The notes beneath the pieces were generated by a model. It was given only the letters and a program-made list of their open reading frames with translations. It had not been told where the DNA came from and did not search any database. Position numbers and translations under genes: made by a program. A stretch of 64,000 nt of DNA from Clostridium nigeriense (lineage in GTDB: Bacteria > Bacillota > Clostridia > Clostridiales > Clostridiaceae): contig NZ_LT575472.1 of NCBI RefSeq assembly GCF_900086595.1, positions 1,819,971 to 1,883,970 on the forward strand. The letters run 5' to 3'. Positions 27,061-36,907 of this stretch are shown in pieces (positions within the stretch are counted from its first letter, which is position 1; the number at the start of each line of letters is the position of its first letter).

Positions 27061-27091
27061 TTAAGAGAAAATGTACCAGAGGGGGAAGAAC

Positions 27092-28351
27092 ATGAAAGGG
27101 AGAAGTAAGAGCAAAAGCTTAACATTATTTGTACTTTGTATAGTTGCTATTATCTCACTAGCATTTGCAGGCTTTAAAGGCTTTGTAGTAGCAGGCTGGG
27201 AATTTAAGTCTTTTGATAAAGCAATTACAAAGGGCCTTGATCTTCAAGGAGGAGTTTCAGTTTTAATGGAAATACAAGAGGATGATGTTTCATCTGATGT
27301 ACGTCAAAGAACAAAGCAATTATTAGAACTTAGAGTTAATAAAATTGGAGTAGCTGAAACTGTAGTTACTGAAGAAGGTGACAAAAGAATAAGAATTGAC
27401 ATACCTGGTGCTTATGACTCAAATGAAATAGTTGAAAGTTTAAGTAAAACTGGTAACTTAGAATTTAAGGATGCAGATGGGAATGTTGTCTTAACAGGAA
27501 AAGATGTTAAAGAGGCAACAGCTGTTTTAGATGATACTTCAAGACCTGTAGTTTCATTAGAATTAAATGAGGAAGGTCAAGATAAATTTGCTGAAGTAAC
27601 AGCTAATAACATAGGAAAAACTATAAGCATTTATATGGATGATGAGGTAGTATCATCACCGGTAGTTCAAAGTGCAATTACTAATGGTAAAGCAGTAATT
27701 AATGGAATGTCATCAATGGATGAAGCAACGAAATTATCAGGAATAATAAGTTCTGGTGCTCTTCCGGTTACAGTTAAAGCAGTTTCTGTTGAAAGTGTTG
27801 GAGCCCAATTAGGTTCGGAAGCACTTCCTAATGCATTAAAAGCAGGAGCAATTGGGGTAGGGTTAATATTCTTATTTATGATAGTTTATTATAGATTGCC
27901 TGGTGTTTTTGCAAGTATTGCATTAACACTATATATTACTTTACTTCTTTTAGTATTTGCAGAAATGAAGGTAGCTTTAACATTGCCTGGAATTGCAGCT
28001 TTTCTGTTAACAATTGGAATGGCTGTTGATGCTAATATATTAATATTTGAAAGAATTAGAGAAGAATTAATAAAGGGAATATCAATTAAAAGTGCTGTTA
28101 AAGCTGGATTTGAAAATGCTATGTCGTCAATTGTTGACTCAAACTCAACTACATTTATAGCAGCAATAATATTATATTTTATAGGTTCAGGTTCGGTAAA
28201 GGGATTTGCAGTTACCTTAATGATAGGTATTCTTTTAAGTTTATTTACAGCCTTAATAGTAACAAAAACATTAATTAATTTAGCTGTAGATATGGGACTG
28301 TTAAAGAGTCTTGGTCAATTTAGAGTAAAAAGGGGGGCTAAGAATGCTTAA
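27092..28351 (+). CDS. secD: Protein translocase subunit SecD
   Basis: The 419-residue RND-type membrane protein helps pull secreted proteins across the membrane. It has an N-terminal helix, the KGLDLQGGVSVLMEI signature of the periplasmic domain, then a block of helices with AFLLTIGMAVDANILIFERIREE, which carries the conserved aspartate for proton coupling. ATG at 27092 follows AGAGGGGG; the ATG at 27071 would be upstream of that site. Its end overlaps secF by 8 bp. Confidence 0.97.
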   Translation: MKGRSKSKSLTLFVLCIVAIISLAFAGFKGFVVAGWEFKSFDKAITKGLDLQGGVSVLMEIQEDDVSSDVRQRTKQLLELRVNKIGVAETVVTEEGDKRIRIDIPGAYDSNEIVESLSKTGNLEFKDADGNVVLTGKDVKEATAVLDDTSRPVVSLELNEEGQDKFAEVTANNIGKTISIYMDDEVVSSPVVQSAITNGKAVINGMSSMDEATKLSGIISSGALPVTVKAVSVESVGAQLGSEALPNALKAGAIGVGLIFLFMIVYYRLPGVFASIALTLYITLLLLVFAEMKVALTLPGIAAFLLTIGMAVDANILIFERIREELIKGISIKSAVKAGFENAMSSIVDSNSTTFIAAIILYFIGSGSVKGFAVTLMIGILLSLFTALIVTKTLINLAVDMGLLKSLGQFRVKRGAKNA

Positions 28352-29216
28352 GATAATAGAAAAAACTAAGCTTTGGTTTAGCCTTTCACTAATATTTATA
28401 ATCATAGGATTAGGATTTACCGTTTCTAGAGGGTTGAATTTTGGAATAGATTTCCAGGGTGGAACTAAGATGGTAGTAGAATTAGGAGCAGGTTTTAACA
28501 AACCAGAAGCAGATGAAATTGTAAAAGCATTAGTGCCTGATGCAGTTACTAATGAAGCAAATGACACTCAATATGAAATAAAATCTAAGGATTTAGATAC
28601 TACTAAGGTATCAGAAGTATTTAAGGCTTTACAAGATAAGTATAATTTAGAAGATAATAAGTTATTATCACAAGTTGAAATAGGAGCTTCAATAGGTAAG
28701 GAACTTACAAGAAATTCTATTTTCGCATTATTTATAGCTTGTGGTGCGATGCTTGTATATATAGCAATTAGATTTAAGATGGATTATGGTATAGCTGCAA
28801 TTATAGCACTTGTACATGACTTATTAATAACAATAAGTGTTTTTGCTATATTTAATATACCAGTTAACACACCATTTATTGCAGCGGTATTAACAATAGT
28901 TGGTTATTCTATAAATGATACAATAGTTATTTTTGATAGAATGAGAGAAAATGCTAAGAATATGAGAAGAGCATCAGATACTGAAATAGCTAATAAGAGT
29001 TTAACTCAAACTATGTCAAGATCTATAAATACTACATTAACAACATTAATTACAATTATTGCTGTAAATATATTTGTACCGACAGTTAGAGAATTCTCAT
29101 TCCCATTAATTATAGGTATAGCAGCAGGTGCATATTCTTCTATATTTATAGCTGCACCAACATGGGTTCTTTTAAGAAAAAAACAAGCTAAAAAATCTAA
29201 TACTAAAATAGCTTAG
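28344..29216 (+). CDS. secF: Protein translocase subunit SecF
   Basis: The 290-residue partner of SecD has NFGIDFQGGTKMVVEL after the first helix and LTIVGYSINDTIVIFDRMREN in the transmembrane block. The ribosome site AGGGGGG lies inside the end of secD, giving translational coupling. A terminator follows 24 bp after the stop. Confidence 0.97.
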   Translation: MLKIIEKTKLWFSLSLIFIIIGLGFTVSRGLNFGIDFQGGTKMVVELGAGFNKPEADEIVKALVPDAVTNEANDTQYEIKSKDLDTTKVSEVFKALQDKYNLEDNKLLSQVEIGASIGKELTRNSIFALFIACGAMLVYIAIRFKMDYGIAAIIALVHDLLITISVFAIFNIPVNTPFIAAVLTIVGYSINDTIVIFDRMRENAKNMRRASDTEIANKSLTQTMSRSINTTLTTLITIIAVNIFVPTVREFSFPLIIGIAAGAYSSIFIAAPTWVLLRKKQAKKSNTKIA

Positions 29217-29239
29217 GGCTAAATAATATAAAAAAATAT

Positions 29240-29279
29240 AAACCTCCTTAATAATTTGGAGGTTTATTGTTTTTTTTGT
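29240..29279 (+). terminator. Terminator after secDF
   Basis: AAACCTCC (29240-29247) pairs with GGAGGTTT (29258-29265); ATTGTTTTTTTT follows. Confidence 0.88.
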
Positions 29280-29289
29280 AAGAAAACAT

Positions 29290-29318
29290 TTGTAATATTT
29301 AAGATTTTACATTATAAT
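29290..29318 (+). promoter_or_regulatory. Promoter of the RecJ-like gene
   Basis: TTGTAA (29290-29295), 17 bp, TATAAT (29313-29318), 37 bp before the ATG. Confidence 0.55.
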
Positions 29319-29354
29319 ATATGTGTTTTCTTAAGTTTTATGGAGGAGTTTATA

Positions 29355-30206
29355 ATGCGTAAGTTTTGGGAGAGTATTTATAGTCCAAATTATATTAGTG
29401 GATATAATCCCTTTATACTTAAAAATATGAACAAAGCTATTGAACATATGGTAGAAGCTATAAATAATAGGAAAAAGATAGTTATTTATGGTGTGCCAAA
29501 TGTTGATGGACTATGTGCTATATCATCTTTAAACTTAGTATTAAAGTATTTAAATGCTGATACGGAGTATATAATCCATGACGAAGATTCTAATTCTAAA
29601 ATAACTTCTGAAAGTATAATAAATGAAGTTAGTTTTCTAGGAGGACAGCTCTTAATAACCTTAGGATTAGATTTAAAGTCAGAAGAAGAAGAAAAGCTTT
29701 GTAGGGATCTTGGGATAGATTTGATAGTTTTGGAAAATAAAGAAGATAATGAAGAAAAAAATTACATATACATAAATCCTAGTCAAAAAGGATGTCAATA
29801 TAGATATAAGAATTTATCTATTAGTGGATTGACTTTTAAGTTAATGCAAGCAATTGCAATTTATTATAACATTAAAAGTATTAATAAATATTTAGATTTA
29901 ATTCTTATAGGAGAACAATGGGCTGAAGTTCCATTAAAAGGTGAAAATGGTGTCATACTAAAAGAAGGAAGAAAATTTTTGATTAACACTAATAATTACG
30001 GTTTAAGAGCTATAATGAATTATTATAATATGGTTCAAATGGATAATGAGTGCATATTAAAAATTATAGATGTAATCACTCCGACTATAAATGCAGTTAG
30101 AATGATGGATAATGCACGTATAATTATAGAATTATTAACTACAAATAAAAAAGATAGAGCAGAACAAATAACTAAATATTTAAATAAATCAAAGATGACT
30201 ATATAA
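29355..30206 (+). CDS. RecJ-derived DHH-family protein lacking catalytic residues
   Basis: This 283-residue protein lies where clostridia usually carry recJ (secF-recJ-apt). Its order of segments follows the RecJ DHH domain: VIYGVPNVDGLCA at 43-55 replaces the usual G-D-Y-D-V-D-G, LLITLGLDL replaces L-I-T-V-D-C-G, and LGIDLIVLENKED at 119-131 replaces the I-T-D-H-H motif. INPSQKGCQYRYKNLSISGLTFKLMQA still looks like RecJ. The metal ligands are thus mostly gone and the DHHA1 half is absent or unrecognisable, so nuclease activity is not expected. ATG at 29355 follows GGAGGAG; a longer frame from 29256 runs across the terminator and promoter. Confidence 0.75.
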   Translation: MRKFWESIYSPNYISGYNPFILKNMNKAIEHMVEAINNRKKIVIYGVPNVDGLCAISSLNLVLKYLNADTEYIIHDEDSNSKITSESIINEVSFLGGQLLITLGLDLKSEEEEKLCRDLGIDLIVLENKEDNEEKNYIYINPSQKGCQYRYKNLSISGLTFKLMQAIAIYYNIKSINKYLDLILIGEQWAEVPLKGENGVILKEGRKFLINTNNYGLRAIMNYYNMVQMDNECILKIIDVITPTINAVRMMDNARIIIELLTTNKKDRAEQITKYLNKSKMTI

Positions 30207-30308
30207 TTATTTTAATTAATTACTTTTAAGAAATAATCATATTATTTTTTAGTAAAAATAGTTATAATAATTATATAGTTTATAATTTTTAGTGATGGAG
30301 GAGTTATC

Positions 30309-30827
30309 ATGGATCTAAAGGAAAAAATAAGGGTGATTGACAATTTTCCAAAGGAAGGAATTAGCTTTAAAGACATTACAACTGTTATTGGTGATGGTGA
30401 AGCATTAAGATATTCTATAGACAAAATGGTAGAACACTTGAAGGATAAAAATATAGATTTAATAGTTGGACCAGAAGCAAGAGGTTTTATATACGGGGTG
30501 CCTGTAGCTTATGCCATGGGAATAGGGTTTGTACCTGTGAGAAAGCCAGGAAAATTGCCTGGAGAGACAGTATCAATAACTTATGATTTAGAATATGGTA
30601 GCGATACATTGCAAATACACAAAGATGCTATAAAAAAAGGTCAAAGGGTAGCCATAGTAGATGATTTATTAGCAACTGGTGGAACTATTGATGCTGTGGC
30701 AAAGCTTGTAGAGTTAGCAGGTGGAGAAGTTGTTTGTTTAGATTTTGCAATTGAACTTACTGGGCTTAACGGAAGAAAGAAACTTGATAAGTATGAAGTT
30801 ATGTCGTTAGTTGATTATGAGTTTTAA
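30309..30827 (+). CDS. apt: Adenine phosphoribosyltransferase
   Basis: The 172-residue enzyme turns adenine and PRPP into [43 protein letters not shown] and the PRPP loop [16 protein letters not shown] are the Apt motifs. GGAGG precedes the ATG. A hairpin terminator lies between it and relA. Confidence 0.98.
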   Translation: MDLKEKIRVIDNFPKEGISFKDITTVIGDGEALRYSIDKMVEHLKDKNIDLIVGPEARGFIYGVPVAYAMGIGFVPVRKPGKLPGETVSITYDLEYGSDTLQIHKDAIKKGQRVAIVDDLLATGGTIDAVAKLVELAGGEVVCLDFAIELTGLNGRKKLDKYEVMSLVDYEF

Positions 30828-30871
30828 TATTGTTGAAATATCGGGACGAATATTATATAATATAAGAAAAA

Positions 30872-30900
30872 TGGCTGGTTGTTAAAACCAGCCAATTATT
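30872..30900 (+). terminator. Hairpin between apt and relA
   Basis: TGGCTGGTT (30872-30880) pairs with AACCAGCCA (30886-30894), followed by ATTATTTTAG. The weak T tract suggests partial termination. Confidence 0.65.
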
Positions 30901-30928
30901 TTAGACTAAATCAAAGGAGATTACCCAT

Positions 30929-33118
30929 ATGTATGAAAGCCTATTACAGAAAATTAAGGAAAATTGTAATAATATTGATATAAATATAGTGAAAAAAGCA
31001 TATGATTTAGCTTGTGAGGCCCATAAAGAGCAAAAAAGGGAATCAGGAGAGCCATATGTAACTCATCCAATAGATGTGGCTATAATACTAGCAGAAATGG
31101 GTATGGATACGAGTACTATTGTTGCTGGACTTCTACATGATGTAATAGAAGATACAGATTATACCTATGAAGATATAAAAAATATTTTTAATGAAGAAAT
31201 TGCAAATTTAGTTCAAGGAGTAACTAAGCTTGGAAAAATAGAATATAAAACTAAAGAAGAGCAACAGGCTGATAATGTAAGAAAAATGCTTTTAGCTATG
31301 GCTAAGGATATAAGAGTTATTATTATAAAGCTTGCAGATAGACTTCATAATTTAAGAACTTTAAAATTTATGCCAAAAGCAAAGCAAAAGCAAAAGGCAA
31401 AAGAAACTCTAGATATATATGCTCCATTAGCTCATAGGCTTGGTATTTCTAAAATAAAGTGGGAGCTTGAAGATTTATCATTTAGATATTTACATGAAGA
31501 AGAGTATTATGATTTAGTTAAGGAAATCGCAGAAAAAAGAGTTGAAAGAGAAACTTATATATCAGAGATTAAAGAGGACTTATATAAAAAACTTGAGGAG
31601 TCTGAAATAGATTGTGATATTGATGGCAGACCAAAGCATTTTTATAGTATTTATAAAAAAATGGTGAATAAAAATAAAAGTATTGAACAAATATTTGATT
31701 TAACAGCTATAAGAATCTTAGTTAATACAGTTAAAGATTGTTATGGTGTGTTAGGAATAGTACATACAATATATAAGCCAATACCAGGAAGGTTTAAGGA
31801 TTATATTGCCATGCCTAAGCCTAATATGTATCAATCACTTCATACTACAGTAATAGGACCACAGGGGAAGACTTTTGAAATTCAAATTAGAACCTTTGAA
31901 ATGCATAGGACTGCAGAATATGGTATAGCGGCGCACTGGAAGTATAAAGAAGGAGATACACAAGAAGAAAAAGAAATCTCTTTTGAAAACAAATTAGCTT
32001 GGCTTAGAGATATGCTGGAGTGGCAAAAAGAAACTTCAGATGCGGAAGAATTTATAGAAGGATTTAAAATAGATTTATTTACAGATGAAATATTTGTATT
32101 TACTCCAAAAGGAGTAGTAATTAATTTACCAAGTGAAGCGACACCAATTGATTTTGCTTATAGAATACATACTGATGTTGGAAATAGATGTGTAGGTGCA
32201 AAGGTAAATGGGAAAATTGTTCCTCTTGATTATAAGTTAAAGACAGGAGAAATAGTTGAAGTTTTAACTTCTAAAAATGCTAAGGGACCAAATATTGATT
32301 GGCTTAATATGGCTAAGAGTAACCAAGCTAAAAGTAAAATAAGACAATGGTTTAAGAAGATTAAAAAGGAAGAGAATATAGATAAAGGTAAAGAAATATT
32401 TGAGAAGGAACTTAAAAAGCAGGGAGTAATATATTCAGAAGTTGCTAAAGGTGATGGTTATGAAAAATTTATAAAAAGATATAATATCCATAACATGGAA
32501 GATTTATATGCTGCAATAGGCATAGGACAAATATCTGCATCAGCCTACATAGCTAAATTAAAAGAAGAAAATATTATTGAAAAGCAAACACCTGAAAATT
32601 TAAATAAAAGTATAGATGAGCATATATCTAAGTCTGATAAAAATAATAATAAAGCTGTATCATCTAATTCTTATGGAATAACAGTAAAGGGTGTTAATAA
32701 CATAATGGTTAGATTTGCAAGATGCTGCAATCCAGTGCCAGGAGATGAAATACAAGGATATATTACCAAAGGGAGAGGGGTATCTGTTCACAGAAGCGAT
32801 TGTAGTAACTTAAAAGCATTAGTTAATTATGATAGCAGTAAAGTTGTTGAAGTATCTTGGGGCACAGCTAAGGGAGCTGCATATGTTGCAGAAATTCAAG
32901 TTAGAGCTGAAGATAGAATTGGAATATTATCTGATATAATGATAATAATTACAGAGTCAAAATTACCTTTAAATGCTTTAAATGCTAAGTCTTCTAAAGG
33001 CAATGTTGCTATGATAAATATAAAAATAAAAATTGATTCCATTGAACAACTAAAAGAACTTATGAGAAAAATAAGAAGATTAAAAGGTGTTATGGACGTT
33101 TATAGAATGAATAATTAG
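30929..33118 (+). CDS. relA: Bifunctional (p)ppGpp synthetase/hydrolase (Rel)
   Basis: The 729-residue stringent-response enzyme has an HD hydrolase domain with intact [17 protein letters not shown], a synthetase domain ([34 protein letters not shown]), TGS (about 390-450, [30 protein letters not shown]), a helical region with the C-C-N-P-V-P-G-D zinc-finger-like segment and a C-terminal ACT domain ([15 protein letters not shown] pattern). Both activities should be present. AAAGGAG precedes the ATG. Its stop is followed directly by dtd. Confidence 0.97.
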   Translation: MYESLLQKIKENCNNIDINIVKKAYDLACEAHKEQKRESGEPYVTHPIDVAIILAEMGMDTSTIVAGLLHDVIEDTDYTYEDIKNIFNEEIANLVQGVTKLGKIEYKTKEEQQADNVRKMLLAMAKDIRVIIIKLADRLHNLRTLKFMPKAKQKQKAKETLDIYAPLAHRLGISKIKWELEDLSFRYLHEEEYYDLVKEIAEKRVERETYISEIKEDLYKKLEESEIDCDIDGRPKHFYSIYKKMVNKNKSIEQIFDLTAIRILVNTVKDCYGVLGIVHTIYKPIPGRFKDYIAMPKPNMYQSLHTTVIGPQGKTFEIQIRTFEMHRTAEYGIAAHWKYKEGDTQEEKEISFENKLAWLRDMLEWQKETSDAEEFIEGFKIDLFTDEIFVFTPKGVVINLPSEATPIDFAYRIHTDVGNRCVGAKVNGKIVPLDYKLKTGEIVEVLTSKNAKGPNIDWLNMAKSNQAKSKIRQWFKKIKKEENIDKGKEIFEKELKKQGVIYSEVAKGDGYEKFIKRYNIHNMEDLYAAIGIGQISASAYIAKLKEENIIEKQTPENLNKSIDEHISKSDKNNNKAVSSNSYGITVKGVNNIMVRFARCCNPVPGDEIQGYITKGRGVSVHRSDCSNLKALVNYDSSKVVEVSWGTAKGAAYVAEIQVRAEDRIGILSDIMIIITESKLPLNALNAKSSKGNVAMINIKIKIDSIEQLKELMRKIRRLKGVMDVYRMNN

Positions 33119-33129
33119 TGAGGGATATT

Positions 33130-33579
33130 ATGAGAGTTGTAGTTCAAAGAGTAACATCTTCAAAGGTTATAGTAGAAGATAAAATAGTAGGAGCTATTAA
33201 TAAAGGACTTAATTTACTTATTGGAATTTCAAAAGAAGATAGTGAAGAAGATTTAGTGTACTTAAGGGATAAAATCGTAAACTTAAGAATTTTTGAAGAT
33301 GAAAATGATAAAATGAATCTATCTCTATTAGATGTAAAAGGTGATATTTTAGCTATATCACAATTTACTCTATATGGTGATTGTAGAAAAGGAAGAAGAC
33401 CTAACTTCATGGAAGCGGAAGGTGGAGAAAGGGCTAATTCTTTATATAATAAATTTGTAGAGTTACTTAGAGAAACTAATTTAAAGGTTGAAACAGGTGA
33501 ATTTGGAGCTCATATGATGGTTGACATTCAAAATGATGGTCCTGTTACTTTAATATTAGATAGTAAAAAGAGTTTTTAG
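33130..33579 (+). CDS. dtd: D-aminoacyl-tRNA deacylase
   Basis: The 149-residue enzyme hydrolyses D-aminoacyl-t[33 protein letters not shown] and the cis-Gly-Pro motif [11 protein letters not shown] near the end are diagnostic. ATG at 33130 follows GTGAGGG; a GTG at 33118 overlaps the relA stop. relA-dtd is a common pair. Confidence 0.97.
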   Translation: MRVVVQRVTSSKVIVEDKIVGAINKGLNLLIGISKEDSEEDLVYLRDKIVNLRIFEDENDKMNLSLLDVKGDILAISQFTLYGDCRKGRRPNFMEAEGGERANSLYNKFVELLRETNLKVETGEFGAHMMVDIQNDGPVTLILDSKKSF

Positions 33580-33594
33580 TTAGGAGGTAATAAT

Positions 33595-34197
33595 ATGATA
33601 GTAAAAACATACCCACTTGGATCTTTACAAACTAACTGCTATTTAGCTATTGATGAAACTACAAATAAAGCAGCAATAATTGACCCAGGTGCAAGTGCTG
33701 AGTATTTAATTAAAGAGATTAATTTATTAGGAATAGAAATAGATAAAATACTTTTAACTCATTGTCATTTTGATCATAATGGAGCTGTTGTAGAGCTGAG
33801 AGATAAATATAATGTTGATGTATATTTAAATAAAGCAGAAGAAGAATATATGGAAATGGACTCTTCTGGGATATTTGGTAAACTACCTAAGTTTTATAAG
33901 TATGTAAATGAAGGTGAAGAAATAACGGTTGGGAATTTAGTTTTTAAAACTATATTTACTCCTGGACATACAAAAGGCGGTACTTGTTATTTAGTTGAAG
34001 ATAATGTGTTTACAGGTGATACTTTATTTAATGGTTCAATTGGAAGAACCGATTTTTTAGGTGGAAGTTACAATGAAATTATTGATAGTATAGAAAATAA
34101 ACTTATGATATTAGATAATAATGTTAATGTTTATCCTGGACATGGACCAAAATCTACTATTATTCACGAAAGGATGAAAAATCCATTCCTAGTGTAA
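33595..34197 (+). CDS. Metallo-beta-lactamase-fold hydrolase (glyoxalase II-like)
   Basis: The 200-residue protein has the two-metal site H56-C-H58-F-D60-H61, PGHTKGGTCYLVED, FTGDTLF and a final GHGP. It resembles the small YqgX-like hydrolases and glyoxalase II, but it lacks the latter's C-terminal substrate domain. Substrate unknown. AGGAGG precedes the ATG. It sits between dtd and hemZ in the relA operon. Confidence 0.88.
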   Translation: MIVKTYPLGSLQTNCYLAIDETTNKAAIIDPGASAEYLIKEINLLGIEIDKILLTHCHFDHNGAVVELRDKYNVDVYLNKAEEEYMEMDSSGIFGKLPKFYKYVNEGEEITVGNLVFKTIFTPGHTKGGTCYLVEDNVFTGDTLFNGSIGRTDFLGGSYNEIIDSIENKLMILDNNVNVYPGHGPKSTIIHERMKNPFLV

Positions 34198-34208
34198 AAG
34201 GAGAATAA

Positions 34209-35633
34209 ATGGAAGTAATAATTAAATTAAATAATTTAAAGTATAGATATGATGTATATCAAATGTTTAATATATATTATCCATTAGAAGAAATTAAGTT
34301 TGAAGATAATGGAGACTATATTATAAATATAGATGAGAAAAAAGTATCATTTTTATATAAAAATTTTTACAAAGAATCTGCTATAGGAGATAATATTAAA
34401 GAAGATATTAAAAAGTTAATATTTTCTTCTCTTAAAGAATTAACAGGAGATTATTATCCATGGGGAATTCTAGTTGGAATAAGACCTTCTAAAATAGCAT
34501 TAAAATATTTAGAAGAAGGAAAAAGTGATGAAGAAATAATTGAATTATTTAAAAAGAAACATTTAGCTTCAGAAGATAAGGCTAGACTATGTATTGAAGT
34601 AGCAAGAAAAGAAAAAGAACTTGTAAATAAAGATGAAAAAAATATAGCTATATATATTGGTATGGCTTTTTGTCCAACTAGATGTTTTTATTGTTCCTTC
34701 ACAGCAAACCCAATTGGTGGTAATAAAAAACTAGTAAATCCTTATTTAGAGGCATTAACATATGAAATTAGAGAGATAAAAAAGTATGTTGATGAAAGAA
34801 AATTAAATATAGAAAGTGTTTATTTTGGAGGGGGAACTCCAACTTCAGTAAATAATGAAGAGTTTGAGTCTATTATGAAGGAAATATATATAGCCTTTGT
34901 TAAAGATAGAGATATCTTAGAATTTACTGTTGAATGTGGAAGACCTGATAGCATAACTTTAGAGAAGCTAGAGAGTATGAAAAGATATAATACTACTAGA
35001 ATAAGTATTAATCCTCAAACTATGAATGATGATACTTTAAAGATGATAGGTAGAGGGCATACAGCTAATGATGTTATAGATAAATTTAATTTAGCAAGAA
35101 GTTTAGGTTTTAATGATATAAATATGGATATGATTATAGGACTTCCTGGTGAAGGAATAAAGGAAGTAAATTATACAGCTAATGAAATATTAAAATTAAA
35201 ACCTGATAGTTTAACAGTTCATGGACTATCTTTAAAAAGAGCTTCTATTCTTTATGAGAATTTTATTTTAAAAAAGGGAATACAAATTAAAAAACAAGAT
35301 GAGTTATCTTTAATGTACGAAAAAAGCATGGATTTAGCAAAATCTTTAAAGATTAATCCATATTATATGTATAGACAAAAAAATATGGTTGGAAATATGG
35401 AGAATTTGGGATATTCTAAAGAAGGTAAGGAATGTTTATATAATATCCAAATGATAGAAGATAAACAAACTATAATAGCATTAGGTGCTGATGCGGTATC
35501 TAAGGTTGTATTCTTAGAAGAAGATAGAATTGAGAGATTTGGAAATGTTAAAGACATTAGAGAGTACACTAGTAGAATTAAGGAAATGGTAGAGGAAAAG
35601 ATAAAACTTTTAGATACACTTTACCTTAAATAG
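34209..35633 (+). CDS. hemZ: Coproporphyrinogen III oxidase-like radical SAM protein HemZ
   Basis: The 474-residue protein has the radical SAM cluster C155-X3-C159-X2-C162 (CPTRCFYC), YFGGGTPTS, and [22 protein letters not shown], the HemN-family order, plus a ~150-residue N-terminal extension seen in HemZ. The extension and its place beside the MBL gene and hisS fit HemZ. Many HemN/HemZ relatives do not act on coproporphyrinogen, and no other heme genes are visible, so the reaction is uncertain. It starts 11 bp after the MBL gene. Confidence 0.88.
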   Translation: MEVIIKLNNLKYRYDVYQMFNIYYPLEEIKFEDNGDYIINIDEKKVSFLYKNFYKESAIGDNIKEDIKKLIFSSLKELTGDYYPWGILVGIRPSKIALKYLEEGKSDEEIIELFKKKHLASEDKARLCIEVARKEKELVNKDEKNIAIYIGMAFCPTRCFYCSFTANPIGGNKKLVNPYLEALTYEIREIKKYVDERKLNIESVYFGGGTPTSVNNEEFESIMKEIYIAFVKDRDILEFTVECGRPDSITLEKLESMKRYNTTRISINPQTMNDDTLKMIGRGHTANDVIDKFNLARSLGFNDINMDMIIGLPGEGIKEVNYTANEILKLKPDSLTVHGLSLKRASILYENFILKKGIQIKKQDELSLMYEKSMDLAKSLKINPYYMYRQKNMVGNMENLGYSKEGKECLYNIQMIEDKQTIIALGADAVSKVVFLEEDRIERFGNVKDIREYTSRIKEMVEEKIKLLDTLYLK

Positions 35634-35644
35634 GAGGAGATATT

Positions 35645-36892
35645 ATGGAAATCCAAGCACCTAAGGGTACTAAGGATATGTTGCCTGAAGATGCATATAA
35701 ATGGCATTATGTTGAAGGGATATTAAGAGAAGTTTCAAAAGCCTTTGGTGTAAGAGAAATTAGAACACCAATTTTTGAGCATACTGAATTATTTTTAAGA
35801 GGAGTTGGTGAAACAACTGATATTGTACAAAAAGAAATGTACACTTTTAATGATAAGGGAAATAGAAGTATAACTTTAAAACCAGAAGGAACAGCCCCTA
35901 CAGTTAGAGCTTTTATTGAAAATAGACTTTTTAATGAAGCACAACCTACAAAGTTATACTATATGATACCATGCTTTAGGTATGAAAATGTACAAAAGGG
36001 TAGACTTAGACAATTCCATCAATATGGAGTAGAAGTTTTTGGATCGAAAGAGCCATCTATGGATGCGGAAGTAATTTCACTAGCAATGGAAGCTTTAAAA
36101 AAGTTAGGTTTAAAGAGCTTAAGTTTAAATATAAATAATTTAGGCTGCCCAAAATGTAGACCTAAGTATAATGAAGCTTTAAAGAAATATTTAGAAGATA
36201 ATTATGATAATCTTTGTAATGTATGTAAAACAAGATTTGAAAAAAATCCAATGAGAATTCTTGATTGTAAGGAAAAAACTTGCAAAGAAATTACTAAAAA
36301 TGCCCCTATAATACTAGACTATGTATGTGAAGAATGTGATTCTCACTTTACAGAAGTTAAAAGATACCTTGATGCATTAAACATAAAATATACAATAGAT
36401 CCTGGTATAGTAAGAGGATTGGATTATTATACAAAGACTATTTTTGAAATCTTAAATGATGATTTCACAGTTTGTGGTGGTGGAAGATATGATAAGCTTA
36501 TTGAAGAAATAGGTGGACCAGAAATGCCAGCTGTAGGTTTTGGTTTAGGTCTTGAAAGGCTTATTATGACGTTAGAAAATGAAGAAATAGAAATTCCAAA
36601 AGAAGATGTTATAGAGCTTTATATAGGTGCTAGAGGTGAAGAGGCTAAACTTGAAGCTTTTGTTTTAGCAAATAAGCTTAGAACAAATAATGTAAAAACA
36701 GAAGTAAATCATATGGGAAGAAGCATAAAGGCAGAAATGAAATATGCTAATAAAATAGGAGCAGCCTTTACTACAATTTTAGGTGATGACGAACTTCAAA
36801 ATAAAGTTTTAAAGCTTAAAAGAATGAGCGATGGTGAACAATTTGAAGTTAGTTTAGATAATATAGATGAAATAACAAAGGTTATAAAATAG
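35645..36892 (+). CDS. hisS: Histidyl-tRNA synthetase
   Basis: The 415-residue class II synthetase has motif 1 near [17 protein letters not shown], motif 2 [23 protein letters not shown], the histidine motif [16 protein letters not shown] and motif 3 [16 protein letters not shown]. An insert with several cysteine pairs (CPKC, CNVC, CEEC) lies between about residues 160 and 240, as in other clostridial HisS. A C-terminal anticodon-binding domain follows. AGGAGG precedes the ATG; aspS follows after 15 bp. Confidence 0.98.
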   Translation: MEIQAPKGTKDMLPEDAYKWHYVEGILREVSKAFGVREIRTPIFEHTELFLRGVGETTDIVQKEMYTFNDKGNRSITLKPEGTAPTVRAFIENRLFNEAQPTKLYYMIPCFRYENVQKGRLRQFHQYGVEVFGSKEPSMDAEVISLAMEALKKLGLKSLSLNINNLGCPKCRPKYNEALKKYLEDNYDNLCNVCKTRFEKNPMRILDCKEKTCKEITKNAPIILDYVCEECDSHFTEVKRYLDALNIKYTIDPGIVRGLDYYTKTIFEILNDDFTVCGGGRYDKLIEEIGGPEMPAVGFGLGLERLIMTLENEEIEIPKEDVIELYIGARGEEAKLEAFVLANKLRTNNVKTEVNHMGRSIKAEMKYANKIGAAFTTILGDDELQNKVLKLKRMSDGEQFEVSLDNIDEITKVIK

Positions 36893-36907
36893 TTAGGAGG
36901 AATAATA

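Noticed and set aside
29256..29354. N-terminal extension of the RecJ-like protein from an upstream start
   Set aside because: The extra 33 codons run over the secDF terminator and the gene's own promoter; GGAGGAG serves the ATG at 29355.
30826..30862. AATATT-flanked stretch after apt (GAAATATCGGGACG core), at first taken for a fifth element copy
   Set aside because: It lacks the long outer stem and the GACTTTGAG/GCGACGGAG core; only the AT-rich flanks are alike.
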